Source: Rhodobacteraceae bacterium SB2
Lineage (GTDB): Bacteria; Pseudomonadota; Alphaproteobacteria; Rhodobacterales; Rhodobacteraceae
Direction: 5' to 3'
Length of the DNA: 64,000 nt
Assembly: GCA_001642945.1 (NCBI GenBank)
Contig: LGRT01000038.1
Location: 1-64,000 of the forward strand
The notes beneath the pieces are model-generated. The model saw only the letters and a list, made by a program, of their open reading frames with translations, made no database searches and had not been told where the DNA came from. The position numbers and the translations under genes were made by a program. Positions 52,493-62,243 of the stretch are shown here, in pieces (position 1 is the first letter of the stretch; each line of letters opens with the position of its first letter).

Positions 52493-53362
52493 TCAAAAGT
52501 CCTGCGCCCTTATCCAGTCTCTGAAGAGTTCTGCGGCTGCCGAAATGTTCCCCTTTGTTGGCAGCGAGATACAGTAAGCGAAGTTTGTCAGCGCAAGATC
52601 CGAGATCCAGACGAGATGACCGCTTTCGATCTCTGGCTCTGCAAACGCATCCTGCATCCCCAATCCATTTCCAGCAATGACCGCCTGAAGGCGGCTGTTG
52701 GCGTCCGGCAGCGAAAGTGCGTTCTTTCTCGGCGCGAATGTCAGTCCCGCGATGTCATGCCAGTCGCGCCAGGCTGCCATGCCGGATGCATCCGGCAAGA
52801 GGGGGATTTCCCGAACGGCATTTTCAAGGCCAAGTGCTTCGACGCGGGCTGCGGTTTCCGGGCTGGCCAAAGGCCTGGTGTTGGATTTGAACAGCACTTC
52901 AACGTCCATGTCCTCGGCCGAAGGATCGCACCAGAAGATCGACAGATCGAGAGCGCGGTTCTGCAGATCGGCCCTGGTATTGATCGGTTCGACCTTGAGC
53001 GAAATGTCGGGATTGGCGCGGGTGAAGTCGGACAGCCTCGGGCCGAGCCACCGCGCGATGAACCAGCTGTGGGCGCCCACGCACAGTGGTTCTTCAACGG
53101 TTGATCTTATCTCGTCCATCACGGTCTCGATATGGCTCAGGTGCCGTGCCGCTGCGTCTTTCAGGCGCGTGCCTTCCGCCGTCAGGCGGATATGAGTGTG
53201 GCGGCGCTCGAACAGGCGCACGCCCAATTCGTCCTCCAGCTTTGCGATCTGGTAGCTCACCGCGCCCTTGGACATGTTCAAGGCATCCCCTGCCGCCGTG
53301 AAGCTCATTCGCTCGGCAACGGTGCGAAATATGTTGAGGCTGTCAAAGGATCGAAATCGCAT
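52493..53362 (-). CDS. GcvA-like LysR regulator (C)
   Basis: 289 residues. HTH with FTAAGDALNMSKGAVSYQIA KLEDELG (res ~20-46), then LFERRHTHIRLTAEG and an effector domain. Starts MRFRSFDSLNIFRTVAE, closely parallel to regulator D at 58388-59257. Divergent from the acyl-CoA dehydrogenase gene, with a 22-base dyad between them. Confidence 0.82.
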   Translation of the reverse strand: MRFRSFDSLNIFRTVAERMSFTAAGDALNMSKGAVSYQIAKLEDELGVRLFERRHTHIRLTAEGTRLKDAAARHLSHIETVMDEIRSTVEEPLCVGAHSWFIARWLGPRLSDFTRANPDISLKVEPINTRADLQNRALDLSIFWCDPSAEDMDVEVLFKSNTRPLASPETAARVEALGLENAVREIPLLPDASGMAAWRDWHDIAGLTFAPRKNALSLPDANSRLQAVIAGNGLGMQDAFAEPEIESGHLVWISDLALTNFAYCISLPTKGNISAAAELFRDWIRAQDF

Positions 53363-53374
53363 GATTCTGTTTAA

Positions 53375-53396
53375 TTGATCTGAACACAGAGATCAA
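53375..53396. promoter_or_regulatory. Dyad operator for LysR (C)
   Basis: TTGATCT (53375-53381) and AGATCAA (53390-53396), eight bases apart, between divergent start codons 53362 and 53456. Probable LysR recognition site. Confidence 0.5.
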
Positions 53397-53455
53397 GAAA
53401 TTGGGTTTGCCGCTGACCGGTTTGGACATCTACTCTCACTGCAGGGAGAGACATC

Positions 53456-55105
53456 ATGACACCACGCGATCCGATTTCGCATTTGCCGACCCACCAAGTC
53501 ATCAACATGCCGCCCCACATGGGCGATCAGGACCTGTGGGGGAATGATCGTGCGCTGAGACACTGGGCATCTCACATGGGCGGGGCCGGTCATGCCGGGC
53601 ATTTTGCCCATGTCGGACATCTCACCGGGCTGGATGAGACCTTTGAGAAAGCGAACCAAGCCAACCGACATGGGCCGGAATTGCGCGCCTTTGATCGCTA
53701 TGGCATGCGGATCAACGCGGTAGAGTTTCATCCCGCTTATCATGACCTGATGCATCTCGCGATTTCCAATAAGGTGCATAATTTCGCCTGGCATAACGAG
53801 GACAATGCAGGACATGTAGGCCAGTCTGTTCTAACCTATATGTTCAGCCAGCCCGAGGGCGGCGTGATGTGTCCGATGGCGATGACCTATTCCGTTGTGC
53901 CGTCGCTTCGCATGGCACCGTATTTGGCGGAGGAATGGATGCCGCGCCTTCTGTCAACGCAATATGACAGGCGCGACATTCCGGCGGCTGAAAAGACCGG
54001 CGCCATGATCGGCATGTTCATGACCGAGAAACAGGGCGGGTCGGATGTGCGCGCCAATTCGACAGTGGCCCGACCGATCGGTGACGGCTACCTGCTGACC
54101 GGGCACAAATTCTTCTGCTCGGCCCCGATGTGTGATGCATTTCTGGTACTGGCCAATACCGAAGTTATGGGAATTTCCTGCTTCCTCGTGCCCCGATGGC
54201 GACCCGATGGCACGCGCAACACTCTGTTTATCCAGCGGATGAAAGACAAACTGGGCAATCACTCCAACGCGTCGACCGAAATGGAGTTTCAGGACACATA
54301 CGGTGTGATGGTCGGCGAGGAAGGCCGTGGCATCCGCACGATCATTGAGATGGTCACTGGCAACCGGCTGTATTGTGCCATGTCCTCGGCCGGAATCATG
54401 CGGCAGGCTTTGGTGCAGGCGTTGCATCATACATCGCACCGCTCGGCCTTTCAGAAACGCCTGATCCAACAGCCGCTGATGCAGAATGTTCTGGCCGACA
54501 TGGCGGTTGAGGTCGAGGCCGCGCTGGCGCTCGGGCTGCGCGTGGCGCAGGCGATGGACCGCATGGATGACCCGGCCGAGGCGGCGCTGGCCCGCATTGG
54601 CACGGCAGTCGCGAAATACTGGAACACCAAACGCTGCCCGAGCCTGGTGGTCGAGGCGCTCGAATGCCATGGCGGCCCGGGCTATGTCGAAGAGAGCATC
54701 ATGCCCCGGCTTTACCGCGAAGCGCCGCTCAACTCGATCTGGGAAGGGTCGGGCAATGTGATGGGGCTCGACGTGCTGCGGGCCATGGGGCGCGAGGCCG
54801 AGGCGATCCCCGCCGTGATGGCGGAACTGGAGAAGGCGCGCGGAAACCATCCCAATCTTGACCGGGCAATCGACGATCTGCGCGATGAACTGGCCGACCC
54901 GGAGGGGCTGGAAGCCCGAATGCGCATGGTGACCGAGATGATGGCCCTGACCTTGCAAGCGGCGCTGCTGACCCGCCACGGCGACAGCCCCGTTGCCGAT
55001 GCCTTCTGCGCCAGCCGCCTTGCCCCACGCTATCGCGGGGCGTTCGGGACCCTGCCCAAAGGGCTCGACCTTGACGCCATCATCAGCCGCGCCCTGCCGG
55101 GCTGA
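53456..55105 (+). CDS. AidB-like acyl-CoA dehydrogenase
   Basis: 549 residues; GGGAG before ATG 53456. N-terminal extension typical of AidB, CPMAMTYSVVPSLRM, flavin-contact GMFMTEKQGGSDVRANST (res ~189-206), KDKLGNHSNASTEMEF, RLYREAPLNSIWEGSGNVM with the base Glu (res ~435). Longer than ordinary acyl-CoA dehydrogenases (~380). AidB itself binds DNA, but catabolic relatives oxidise acyl-CoA. Context with CoA ligases and a hydratase supports a metabolic role. Confidence 0.8.
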   Translation: MTPRDPISHLPTHQVINMPPHMGDQDLWGNDRALRHWASHMGGAGHAGHFAHVGHLTGLDETFEKANQANRHGPELRAFDRYGMRINAVEFHPAYHDLMHLAISNKVHNFAWHNEDNAGHVGQSVLTYMFSQPEGGVMCPMAMTYSVVPSLRMAPYLAEEWMPRLLSTQYDRRDIPAAEKTGAMIGMFMTEKQGGSDVRANSTVARPIGDGYLLTGHKFFCSAPMCDAFLVLANTEVMGISCFLVPRWRPDGTRNTLFIQRMKDKLGNHSNASTEMEFQDTYGVMVGEEGRGIRTIIEMVTGNRLYCAMSSAGIMRQALVQALHHTSHRSAFQKRLIQQPLMQNVLADMAVEVEAALALGLRVAQAMDRMDDPAEAALARIGTAVAKYWNTKRCPSLVVEALECHGGPGYVEESIMPRLYREAPLNSIWEGSGNVMGLDVLRAMGREAEAIPAVMAELEKARGNHPNLDRAIDDLRDELADPEGLEARMRMVTEMMALTLQAALLTRHGDSPVADAFCASRLAPRYRGAFGTLPKGLDLDAIISRALPG

Positions 55106-55132
55106 TCCACTCACCCAAGACCGAAAGGAGCC

Positions 55133-56281
55133 ATGGATATGGCCGGAATGGTATTGCCCATGATCTCTAGCTGTGCTCGTTCGCCATGGTTCAAGGCGAC
55201 GCGCGAGATCACCACCGCTTATGGTGACCACGAAGGGCGTCTGACGCCCGTCACCTTTGAACGGCCAATCGTCGATGAATACCGGGTTTTGCGCACCAAG
55301 GCGGGCATTTTCGATGTGCCGGAGGTCCCGCTGGAAATCCGGGGGCCGGATGCGGCGGCGTTCCTTGACCATGTGTTCACGCGGCCTGTCAGCACCATGG
55401 CCGTAGACCGGGGCCGGTACGGCTTGATGTGTCATCATGGCGGCGGCATTGCATGCGATGGCGTGGTGTTCCGGCTGGCGGACGACAGGTTCTGGTATGT
55501 CCATGCGGACCGCGACGTGTTCACATGGCTTCAGGCCCTGCGCCCCGGCCATGACGTTGAAATTCGCGATCCGGGTGCCTGGGCGATCCAGATACAAGGG
55601 CCGACCAGCCTTGAGATACTGGATGCCTGCGTCGATGGCGGGGCCCCGGACGGGTTCAAATATTACCACGCGCGTCAGGTCACCATGGGCGGTCAGCCCG
55701 TCCTGATCAGCCGGACGGGATGGACCGCCGAACTGGGCTTCGAAGTCTACAACATGGATCCGCATGTCGACGGCATGGCGCTTTGGTCTCACCTGATGGC
55801 GGCAGGCGCACCACATGGGATGGAGATCCTGTCGACCTATGCCATGAACCCGCGCCGGATCGAGGCGGGGATCATGAATTACGGCACCGACATGGGGTGG
55901 GACACAACGCCGTTCGATCTGGGGCTGGGCGGGTTTGTCGACTTCGATCATGACTTCGTCGGGCGGGACGCCTTGCTAAGCGCTGACCGAAAGCATCGGT
56001 TCTCTGGCTTCATGACCGAGGCGAGAGACATCAAATGGGGATCGCCTGTCCTGACGGATGGCCAGGTGGTCGGCCGTGTGAAAGCCTTCGAGCCATCGCC
56101 AACCCTGGGCATGGGGATCGGCTATGTCCTCTTCGACACGCCCGAGGCCATGGCGGCCAATGCGTATACCGTGAAGGGCCGAGACGGGACTGAACATCCG
56201 CTGACCCTGCATGCACTGCCGTTCTTTGACCCTGACAAACGCATCCCCCGGGGCCTTGAGATCATGGAGTTCAAGGGATGA
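55133..56281 (+). CDS. GcvT-fold folate-dependent methyltransferase-like protein (A)
   Basis: 382 residues, AAAGGAG before ATG 55133. Stand-alone GcvT architecture as in the T-protein and DmdA: LEIRGPDAAAFLDHVFTRPV, DGVVFRLADDRFWYVHAD, WAIQIQGPTSLEIL, GWTAELGFEVY, RRIEAGIMNYGTD, then the GcvT_C barrel. The family accepts methyl or methylene groups onto tetrahydrofolate. Not DmdA itself judging by the N-terminus. Overlaps the next gene by four bases. Confidence 0.78.
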   Translation: MDMAGMVLPMISSCARSPWFKATREITTAYGDHEGRLTPVTFERPIVDEYRVLRTKAGIFDVPEVPLEIRGPDAAAFLDHVFTRPVSTMAVDRGRYGLMCHHGGGIACDGVVFRLADDRFWYVHADRDVFTWLQALRPGHDVEIRDPGAWAIQIQGPTSLEILDACVDGGAPDGFKYYHARQVTMGGQPVLISRTGWTAELGFEVYNMDPHVDGMALWSHLMAAGAPHGMEILSTYAMNPRRIEAGIMNYGTDMGWDTTPFDLGLGGFVDFDHDFVGRDALLSADRKHRFSGFMTEARDIKWGSPVLTDGQVVGRVKAFEPSPTLGMGIGYVLFDTPEAMAANAYTVKGRDGTEHPLTLHALPFFDPDKRIPRGLEIMEFKG

Positions 56282-58383
56282 AAGACACTGCCTCCAGCGC
56301 TCGCCGCGAAAACCTGAAACGGCTCCTGAAACCGCGCCACATCGCTTTTGTCGGTGGCAAGGCGGTCGAGGACTGTATCAACGCCACCCGAAAATCCGGC
56401 TTTGCCGGGGACATCTGGGTGGTGCATCCGAAATACGAGGAACTGGCAGGCATCCCATGCGTGCCCACCCTTGCCGACCTGCCCGAACCGCCGGATGCCA
56501 CCCTGATTGCCGTATCGCGTGAGCGCACCATTGACGTAGTGGCAGAACTTAACGCAATGGGTGCGGGCGGGGCGGTGTCCATTGTCGGCGAGTTTGCCGA
56601 AACGGGAGAGGACGGGGCCGCGTTACAGGCTCGGCTGATTGAAGCGGCCGGAGATCTTGCACTTGTCGGCCCGAATTGCCTTGGGCTAATGAACATGTTC
56701 GATCGCGCAGCGGTCTGGGGCGGCGATAACGTGTTCGAACCGGTCAGTGGTGACGGTGTCGCTCTGATCAGCCAGTCGGGCTATGTCGCCTATTCGATCA
56801 CCAATGTCGAAGAGGCTTTGCCGCTGGGCTACGTTATCAGCATGGGCAATCAGGCGGTGCTGAACGTCGCCGATTTCATCGAAGCCCTGCTGGATGATCC
56901 GCGGGTCCGCGCCATCGGCCTCTATCTGGAAGGGATCGTCGATGTCGCCGCGCTGAGCCGTGCGGCCCTGCGCGCGACCCTAAAGGGCGTTCCGATCGTG
57001 GCTTTGAAGGCTGGCGGCACGCAGGAAAGCTCCGAACTGACCCGCAGCCATTCGGGCACCCTCGCGGTTGCAAACGAGCTGTGGAGCGCGCTGTTTCGCC
57101 GCCTCGGCATCGTCGAGGCCGGGTCGCCCAAGGTCTTGGTCGAGACGCTGAAGCTTCTCGGCTCGCCCAAGCTGCCAAAAGGCAACCGCGTGGTTGCTGC
57201 CGCAAATTCCGGCGGCTATGCCGCGATGATCGGCGAAAAGGGATGCGCCGCAGGTCTGGAGTTTCCCGCGCCAAGCGATGCAGCACAGCAAGCCTTGCGC
57301 GAGGATGTGCCCGATCTGGTGTCGCTGCTGAACCCGCTCGACTGGAACCTGCCCTGGGCCAGCATGGCGCGGTCCGAGACCTCGGATGTCGGCCTTGGCC
57401 ATCTTATGACCGATGAGGTCGACCTCTTGGTCTATTTCATCGACTGGCCCCGCCAGAAGGATGTCGCGAACGTGTGGTGGCCAACGCTCGAAGGCCTGAT
57501 CCGCCTGAATGCACGGATCGCCCAACCGGTTTTGGTCGCAAGCGTCTTCCCCGACGGGTTGCCCCCGGAATTGCACCGCCAACTGACCGAGGCGGGCCTG
57601 ATCTGCCTTCAGGGGCTGGACGACGCATTGGCGGCGATCGCAGCGGCAGGCAAATACCACAGCTTGCGTCGCGTGGTTCTGGCGGACCCTGAAAACCGGG
57701 AACTGTCTGCTCCCCCACCCGAGCCCAGGTCGGTCATCCAACTTGACGAGGCAGAGGGAAAGACAGCATTGGCAAGCTGGGGGCTGACGACCCCTATGGG
57801 CGTGACGGGTTCGGCTGGGCAAGTGATTGCTGAGGCCGAAACACTCGGGTTTCCGCTCGCGGTCAAGCTTCTCAGCGCCGATCTGGCCCACAAAAACCAC
57901 GCAGGCGCGGTGCATCTGAACGTGAGCAGCAAACCCGCGCTGGAAGACGCGATTGAGGCAATCAGGATGTCTGTCAGAGCCTACGATCCGGCCCTGTCAA
58001 CCGAGTGTTTTCTGATTGAACGCATGGTGGCGTCCCCCCGTGCCGAATTCATCGTCGGCATCAGCTACAAGCCGGGATTAGGGCATGCTTTGGTCATTGG
58101 TCGCGGCGGGACGGCGGTTGAAGAGCTGAAGGATTATGCCACGTTGCTGCTCCCGGCGGGTCACACGCAAATCGAGGACGCGCTTGCCAGCCTGAAGATC
58201 AGCGGCAAGCTAAGGCTGTCCGATACCGAGCGAACCGCGCTTGTGACGCAGATCCAGGCTGTCGCTGCATTTGCGGAACAGCACAGAAGCAGTTTGGTGG
58301 AGCTCGACGTGAATCCGATCATCCTTGACTCAGACGGGCGCGCCACTGCTGTAGACGCGTTGCTCCGACTCAGACGGGAGTAA
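56278..58383 (+). CDS. NDP-forming acyl-CoA synthetase
   Basis: 701 residues with fused alpha and beta parts: CoA-binding Rossmann domain (HIAFVGGKAVEDCINATRKS, res ~21-40), succinyl-CoA-ligase-like domains (LVGPNCLGLMNM; ELTRSHSGTLAVANELW), then an ATP-grasp domain (FPLAVKLLSADLAHKNHAGA, res ~524-543; LVELDVNPI near the end). It makes acyl-CoA from acid, CoA and ATP, releasing ADP. Distinct in mechanism from the AMP-forming ligase of the same block. Confidence 0.82.
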   Translation: MKDTASSARRENLKRLLKPRHIAFVGGKAVEDCINATRKSGFAGDIWVVHPKYEELAGIPCVPTLADLPEPPDATLIAVSRERTIDVVAELNAMGAGGAVSIVGEFAETGEDGAALQARLIEAAGDLALVGPNCLGLMNMFDRAAVWGGDNVFEPVSGDGVALISQSGYVAYSITNVEEALPLGYVISMGNQAVLNVADFIEALLDDPRVRAIGLYLEGIVDVAALSRAALRATLKGVPIVALKAGGTQESSELTRSHSGTLAVANELWSALFRRLGIVEAGSPKVLVETLKLLGSPKLPKGNRVVAAANSGGYAAMIGEKGCAAGLEFPAPSDAAQQALREDVPDLVSLLNPLDWNLPWASMARSETSDVGLGHLMTDEVDLLVYFIDWPRQKDVANVWWPTLEGLIRLNARIAQPVLVASVFPDGLPPELHRQLTEAGLICLQGLDDALAAIAAAGKYHSLRRVVLADPENRELSAPPPEPRSVIQLDEAEGKTALASWGLTTPMGVTGSAGQVIAEAETLGFPLAVKLLSADLAHKNHAGAVHLNVSSKPALEDAIEAIRMSVRAYDPALSTECFLIERMVASPRAEFIVGISYKPGLGHALVIGRGGTAVEELKDYATLLLPAGHTQIEDALASLKISGKLRLSDTERTALVTQIQAVAAFAEQHRSSLVELDVNPIILDSDGRATAVDALLRLRRE

Positions 58384-58387
58384 TCGG

Positions 58388-59257
58388 TCAACCTCTAACC
58401 TGTTCTTTCAGCCAGCTCAGCATCGAGCACGCACCGGGTGACAGTACTCTGCCAGGAAACACGACGTGGTAACCCGCGCCCTCCAGCTGGGTGTCGGTAA
58501 GCGGCACCAACGTTCCGGCTTCCACCTCTGGCGCGACCAGATCATCCCATAGGGCGATGCCCTGGCCATCCACTACCGCCTGAACGCGGCTGTTGGAGTC
58601 CGGGATCGTCAAGCTGGACCGGCTGGGCGCGTAAGGCAGCCCTGCTGCTGCGTGCCAGGCCCTCCACCCCGCATCGCCGGAGCTATCGCCCAAAAGTGGA
58701 AGCTGCCTGACCGCCTCGGCCAGACCAAGCTGCCTTACCTGCTCAGCAACTGCACGGCTGGCGGTTGGCACAGCAGGCAGGGACAGAAGAAGTTCGCTCT
58801 TGTGACCCACCCAGCCGTCAATTCCCCAGAGGATTGCCATGTCGACTTTGACCGATCTCATCATGTCGACGGAATTGATCGGTTCGATCCGCAGGCTGAT
58901 ACCGGGATTGGCCTCAAAAAAGCGGGTGAGCCTTGGCGACAGCCAGCGTGAAGAGAAGTAGGTCAGCGCGCCAACGGTCACGGCACCCGAGGCCGTGCCG
59001 CGCAGGTCTTCGATTTCACGGTCGATCTGGCTTAGGGCCGTTTGGGACACATGCCACAATCTGCGCCCTTCTTCTGTTAGCTCCAGTTTTGCGTGCGCGC
59101 GCTCGAACAGTCTAAGCCCAAGCTCGGCTTCGAGCTTGCCCACCTGGTAACTGATCGAGCCTTTCGATTGATGCATCTCGTCCGCCGCCTTGGTCATCGA
59201 CAGAGTGCGGGCAACGGCATCAAAGGTCTTGAGGGAATCATAAGAACGAAAGCGCAT
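58388..59257 (-). CDS. GcvA-like LysR regulator (D)
   Basis: 289 residues, MRFRSYDSLKTFDAVARTLS start and HTH MTKAADEMHQSKGSISYQVG KLEAELG. Paralogous to regulator C. Convergent with the NDP-forming ligase (four-base gap) and divergent from GcvT-like gene B, with a perfect dyad between. Likely controls the downstream operon. Confidence 0.82.
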   Translation of the reverse strand: MRFRSYDSLKTFDAVARTLSMTKAADEMHQSKGSISYQVGKLEAELGLRLFERAHAKLELTEEGRRLWHVSQTALSQIDREIEDLRGTASGAVTVGALTYFSSRWLSPRLTRFFEANPGISLRIEPINSVDMMRSVKVDMAILWGIDGWVGHKSELLLSLPAVPTASRAVAEQVRQLGLAEAVRQLPLLGDSSGDAGWRAWHAAAGLPYAPSRSSLTIPDSNSRVQAVVDGQGIALWDDLVAPEVEAGTLVPLTDTQLEGAGYHVVFPGRVLSPGACSMLSWLKEQVRG

Positions 59258-59286
59258 GGCTATTGTCTAATTTTTTCGAACGACTT

Positions 59287-59308
59287 GTGCAAATCATTAG
59301 ATTTGCAC
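59287..59308. promoter_or_regulatory. Perfect dyad operator for LysR (D)
   Basis: GTGCAAATC (59287-59295), four-base spacer, GATTTGCAC (59300-59308): a perfect 9-bp dyad between divergent genes. Same total length (22) as the site near regulator C but different sequence. Confidence 0.65.
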
Positions 59309-59409
59309 CAAGCGTAGGTGACCAAATAAGCTAATCTCAATGCGTGGCACCCATCTGTCCTTGTCGAAGATCACCCGCAGACGTCTAACAACTCTGAACG
59401 GTGAATCAC

Positions 59410-60621
59410 ATGACAACCGACCTTTCCCACTATCGTTTCGTCGCCAAAGCTTTGCTGAACAAGGGCGCGCGTCCGCGCGAGCTTGCCCGCACCATGCCTG
59501 CACATCCGCTGAGCTACATGGAACTGCCCTTCGATCCCGAATACACGCTCTACAATTCGCGCCTGACGCCGGAGAAACTCGACACGGCCACGGATGACGA
59601 GATGTATTGGGCCGTTCGCACCAACGTCATTTTCCGCCACACCGGGGAACTGCCAATCGAGATTAGCGGGCCAGATGCCGAAACCCTGCTGAACAAGGTG
59701 TTCACTCGCAGTGTCAGCAAGGTCAAGCCGGGGCGCTGTTCCTATCAGTTCGCCTGCTATCACGATGGCGGCATGATCACCGATGGGGTGCTTTTGCGGT
59801 TGTCGCAAAACAGATTCTGGATGGCGCAGGCCGACGGCGACCTGTTCAGTTGGTACAAAGCACATGCCGAGGGGCTTGATGTGAAAATCCACGACCCCAA
59901 TGTCTGGGCCAGCCAGATTCAGGGTCCACGGTCACTCGAATTGCTGGCCGCTGTGCTGGACGGCCCCATGCCCGATCCTTTCCGCTATTTCGATTGCGCC
60001 GAGGTTTCCATCGCGGGGCAGACCTGCTGGATCAGCCGCTCGGGCTTCACCAATGAATTAGGCTGGGAAGTCTACCTGCTGCCGGACACCAACATCCCTG
60101 CCATCGGCGACCGGATCATGGAAGTCGGTGCGGCATTCGGCATCCTGCTGACCGGAACGCCGGTGTTTCGCGCGCGGCGGATCGAGGCCGGGTTGCTCAA
60201 TGCCGGTTCGGATTTCGGAGCCGAGACGACGCCGTTCGACGCAGGGCTTGGCGGGTTTGTCGAGTTCGACGACCGTGACTTTGTTGGCCGCAAGGCGCTG
60301 GAGGCCGCAGATAAGTCCTGCCGCACTTGGGGCATGCGGGTCACCGGCGGCGTGGCTCAGCTTGGACGCGTCATGACCATTGATGGCAAGGAGGTCGGCC
60401 GTGTCTGTTCCTCGGGCTATTCGCCTTATCAGGGCTGTGGTGTTTGCATCGTGCGCATGGACGACCCCGCGCAGGGTCCGGGAACAAAGGTAGAGGTGCT
60501 CTGCGCCGATGGGTCTACCCGCAGCGGAGAACTTTGTACCTTACCAATGTATGACGCCGACCGCCTGATCCCACGCGGCAAGCTTGTCGACATCCCCACA
60601 AGCCCAATAGCGGCGGAATAA
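59410..60621 (+). CDS. GcvT-fold folate-dependent methyltransferase-like protein (B)
   Basis: 403 residues from ATG 59410; GTG 59401 is possible. Same layout as protein A: IEISGPDAETLLNKVFTRSV, DGVLLRLSQNRFWMAQADGD, WASQIQGPRSLELL, GFTNELGWEVYLL, RRIEAGLLNAGSD and a GcvT_C part. Clearly a paralogue of A. First gene of an operon with AMP-forming ligase, ALDH and enoyl-CoA hydratase, so the demethylated product is probably activated to a CoA ester. Confidence 0.78.
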   Translation: MTTDLSHYRFVAKALLNKGARPRELARTMPAHPLSYMELPFDPEYTLYNSRLTPEKLDTATDDEMYWAVRTNVIFRHTGELPIEISGPDAETLLNKVFTRSVSKVKPGRCSYQFACYHDGGMITDGVLLRLSQNRFWMAQADGDLFSWYKAHAEGLDVKIHDPNVWASQIQGPRSLELLAAVLDGPMPDPFRYFDCAEVSIAGQTCWISRSGFTNELGWEVYLLPDTNIPAIGDRIMEVGAAFGILLTGTPVFRARRIEAGLLNAGSDFGAETTPFDAGLGGFVEFDDRDFVGRKALEAADKSCRTWGMRVTGGVAQLGRVMTIDGKEVGRVCSSGYSPYQGCGVCIVRMDDPAQGPGTKVEVLCADGSTRSGELCTLPMYDADRLIPRGKLVDIPTSPIAAE

Positions 60622-60623
60622 CC

Positions 60624-62222
60624 ATGTATGACCTGACGCTCAGCATTTCGCACGTCCCGGCCCAATCCGATTTGGATACGCGCGAAATCACCATCGGCGC
60701 ATTGCTGCGCGAGGTGGCTGCGGCGCGACCGGAGGCGGAGGCCTTGGTCGAAGTCAGGCAGGACGGTACAGAAGGACGCCGCTGGACCTACGCCGAACTT
60801 CTGAAAGATGCCGAGCGGCTGGCCATGGCGCTCTCCACCCGGTTTGCGCCCGGTGAACGGGTGGTAGTCTGGTCGCCTAACAGTCCCGAATGGGTGCTGA
60901 TGGAATATGCTTGTGCGCTGTCCGGGCTGGTGCTGGTGACCGCAAACCCGGCCTTTCAGGCGCGGGAGCTGGCCTATGTGCTGGAGCAATCCGGCGCGGT
61001 TGCGCTGTTCCTTGTCGAGGAATTCCGCGGTAATCCCATGGGTCGGATCGGGGCTGAGGTCACGGCGAGCATCCCATCGGTGCGCGAAGTCACAGATATG
61101 AAAAGCGACGCGCTATTCGCGGAAGGCGCCCGCCCGCTTGCTTTGCCCGATGTGGCCTCGGGCGACGCCGCGATGATCCAATACACGTCCGGCACCACGG
61201 GGTTTCCAAAAGGGGCGGTGCTGAGTCATCGCGGGCTGGTCAACAATGCGCGCTTCTACGCGGGTCGCTGCGGGGTCACCGAGGCAACCACTTGGGTCAA
61301 CATCATGCCGATGTTTCATACCTCGGGCTGCGGCATGGTCACGCTTGGCTGCCTGCAGGCGGGTTGCCGGATGGTGCTGATCAGCCTTTTTGACCCGGAC
61401 ATCGTGCTGGATCAGTTGGAAGCAAGCGGCGCGGACATCATCCTTGGGGTGCCAACCATGGTGGTGGCGCTGCTCGACGCGCAGGAAAAGCGCCTGCGCG
61501 ACCTGTCAGCTCTGAAACTGATCAGCTGTGGCGGTTCGATGGTTGCCCCCGAATTGGTGCGCCGGGTGCAGAACTTGATGGGAGCCGGGTTTTCGACGCT
61601 CTATGGCCAGACTGAGCATTGTCCGGTGATCACGCAACACCACTTGTCGGACAGTATCGACGACATCTGCAACACGGCTGGCCAGCCGGTGGCTCAGACC
61701 GAGGTCTCGATCCGCAGCGTCAATGACAACCTCGCCGTTGCCATTGGTGAGGTCGGAGAGATTTGCGCGCGCGGCCCCTGTGTCATGCTGGAATACAACG
61801 ACAACCCCAAGGCCACGTCCGAGACTGTCGACGCGATGGGTTGGCTGCACACCGGCGATCTGGGCCGGATGGATACGCGCGGCTACGTCACAGTAACGGG
61901 ACGCGTCAAGGAAATGATCATACGGGGTGGCGAGAACTATTTTCCCGCCGAGATCGAGAACTGCCTGTTGGAGCACGCGGGCGTCGCCGAGGTCGCCGTA
62001 GTCGGCCTGCCGGACCCGAAATGGGGCGAGGTCATCGGCGCGTTCATCCGTGGCACGGGACCGCTCGACAAGGCCGCGTTGCACGCTCATTGCCGCGCAA
62101 ACATGTCGCCACAGAAAACCCCGAATGTTTGGGTGCAGGTCGAGGACTTCCCCCTGACCGGCTCGGGCAAAATCCAGAAATTCGTTCTCCGCGATCGTTT
62201 CGTCTCTGGGGAATATGCTTAA
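60624..62222 (+). CDS. AMP-forming acyl-CoA synthetase
   Basis: 532 residues, ANL superfamily. P-loop-like MIQYTSGTTGFPKGAVLSHR (res ~187-206), NIMPMFHTSG, STLYGQTEHCPV, HTGDLGRMDTRGYVTVTGR and KEMIIRGGENYFPAEIE, then catalytic Lys in GSGKIQKF. Activates a carboxylic acid to its CoA thioester via an adenylate. Two bases after the GcvT-like gene. Could be the counterpart of DmdB. Confidence 0.85.
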   Translation: MYDLTLSISHVPAQSDLDTREITIGALLREVAAARPEAEALVEVRQDGTEGRRWTYAELLKDAERLAMALSTRFAPGERVVVWSPNSPEWVLMEYACALSGLVLVTANPAFQARELAYVLEQSGAVALFLVEEFRGNPMGRIGAEVTASIPSVREVTDMKSDALFAEGARPLALPDVASGDAAMIQYTSGTTGFPKGAVLSHRGLVNNARFYAGRCGVTEATTWVNIMPMFHTSGCGMVTLGCLQAGCRMVLISLFDPDIVLDQLEASGADIILGVPTMVVALLDAQEKRLRDLSALKLISCGGSMVAPELVRRVQNLMGAGFSTLYGQTEHCPVITQHHLSDSIDDICNTAGQPVAQTEVSIRSVNDNLAVAIGEVGEICARGPCVMLEYNDNPKATSETVDAMGWLHTGDLGRMDTRGYVTVTGRVKEMIIRGGENYFPAEIENCLLEHAGVAEVAVVGLPDPKWGEVIGAFIRGTGPLDKAALHAHCRANMSPQKTPNVWVQVEDFPLTGSGKIQKFVLRDRFVSGEYA

Positions 62223-62243
62223 CTCTGACTGACAGGAACCGCC

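Noticed and set aside
53954-55951. Very long minus-strand frame (665 codons) opposite the acyl-CoA dehydrogenase and GcvT genes
   Set aside because: High-GC third-position shadow; His/Arg/Gln-rich nonsense text, while the plus-strand proteins have clear motifs.
55133-56281. Calling this GcvT-fold protein DmdA
   Set aside because: The N-terminal text does not match the DmdA proteins I remember, and other GcvT-fold demethylases are equally possible.
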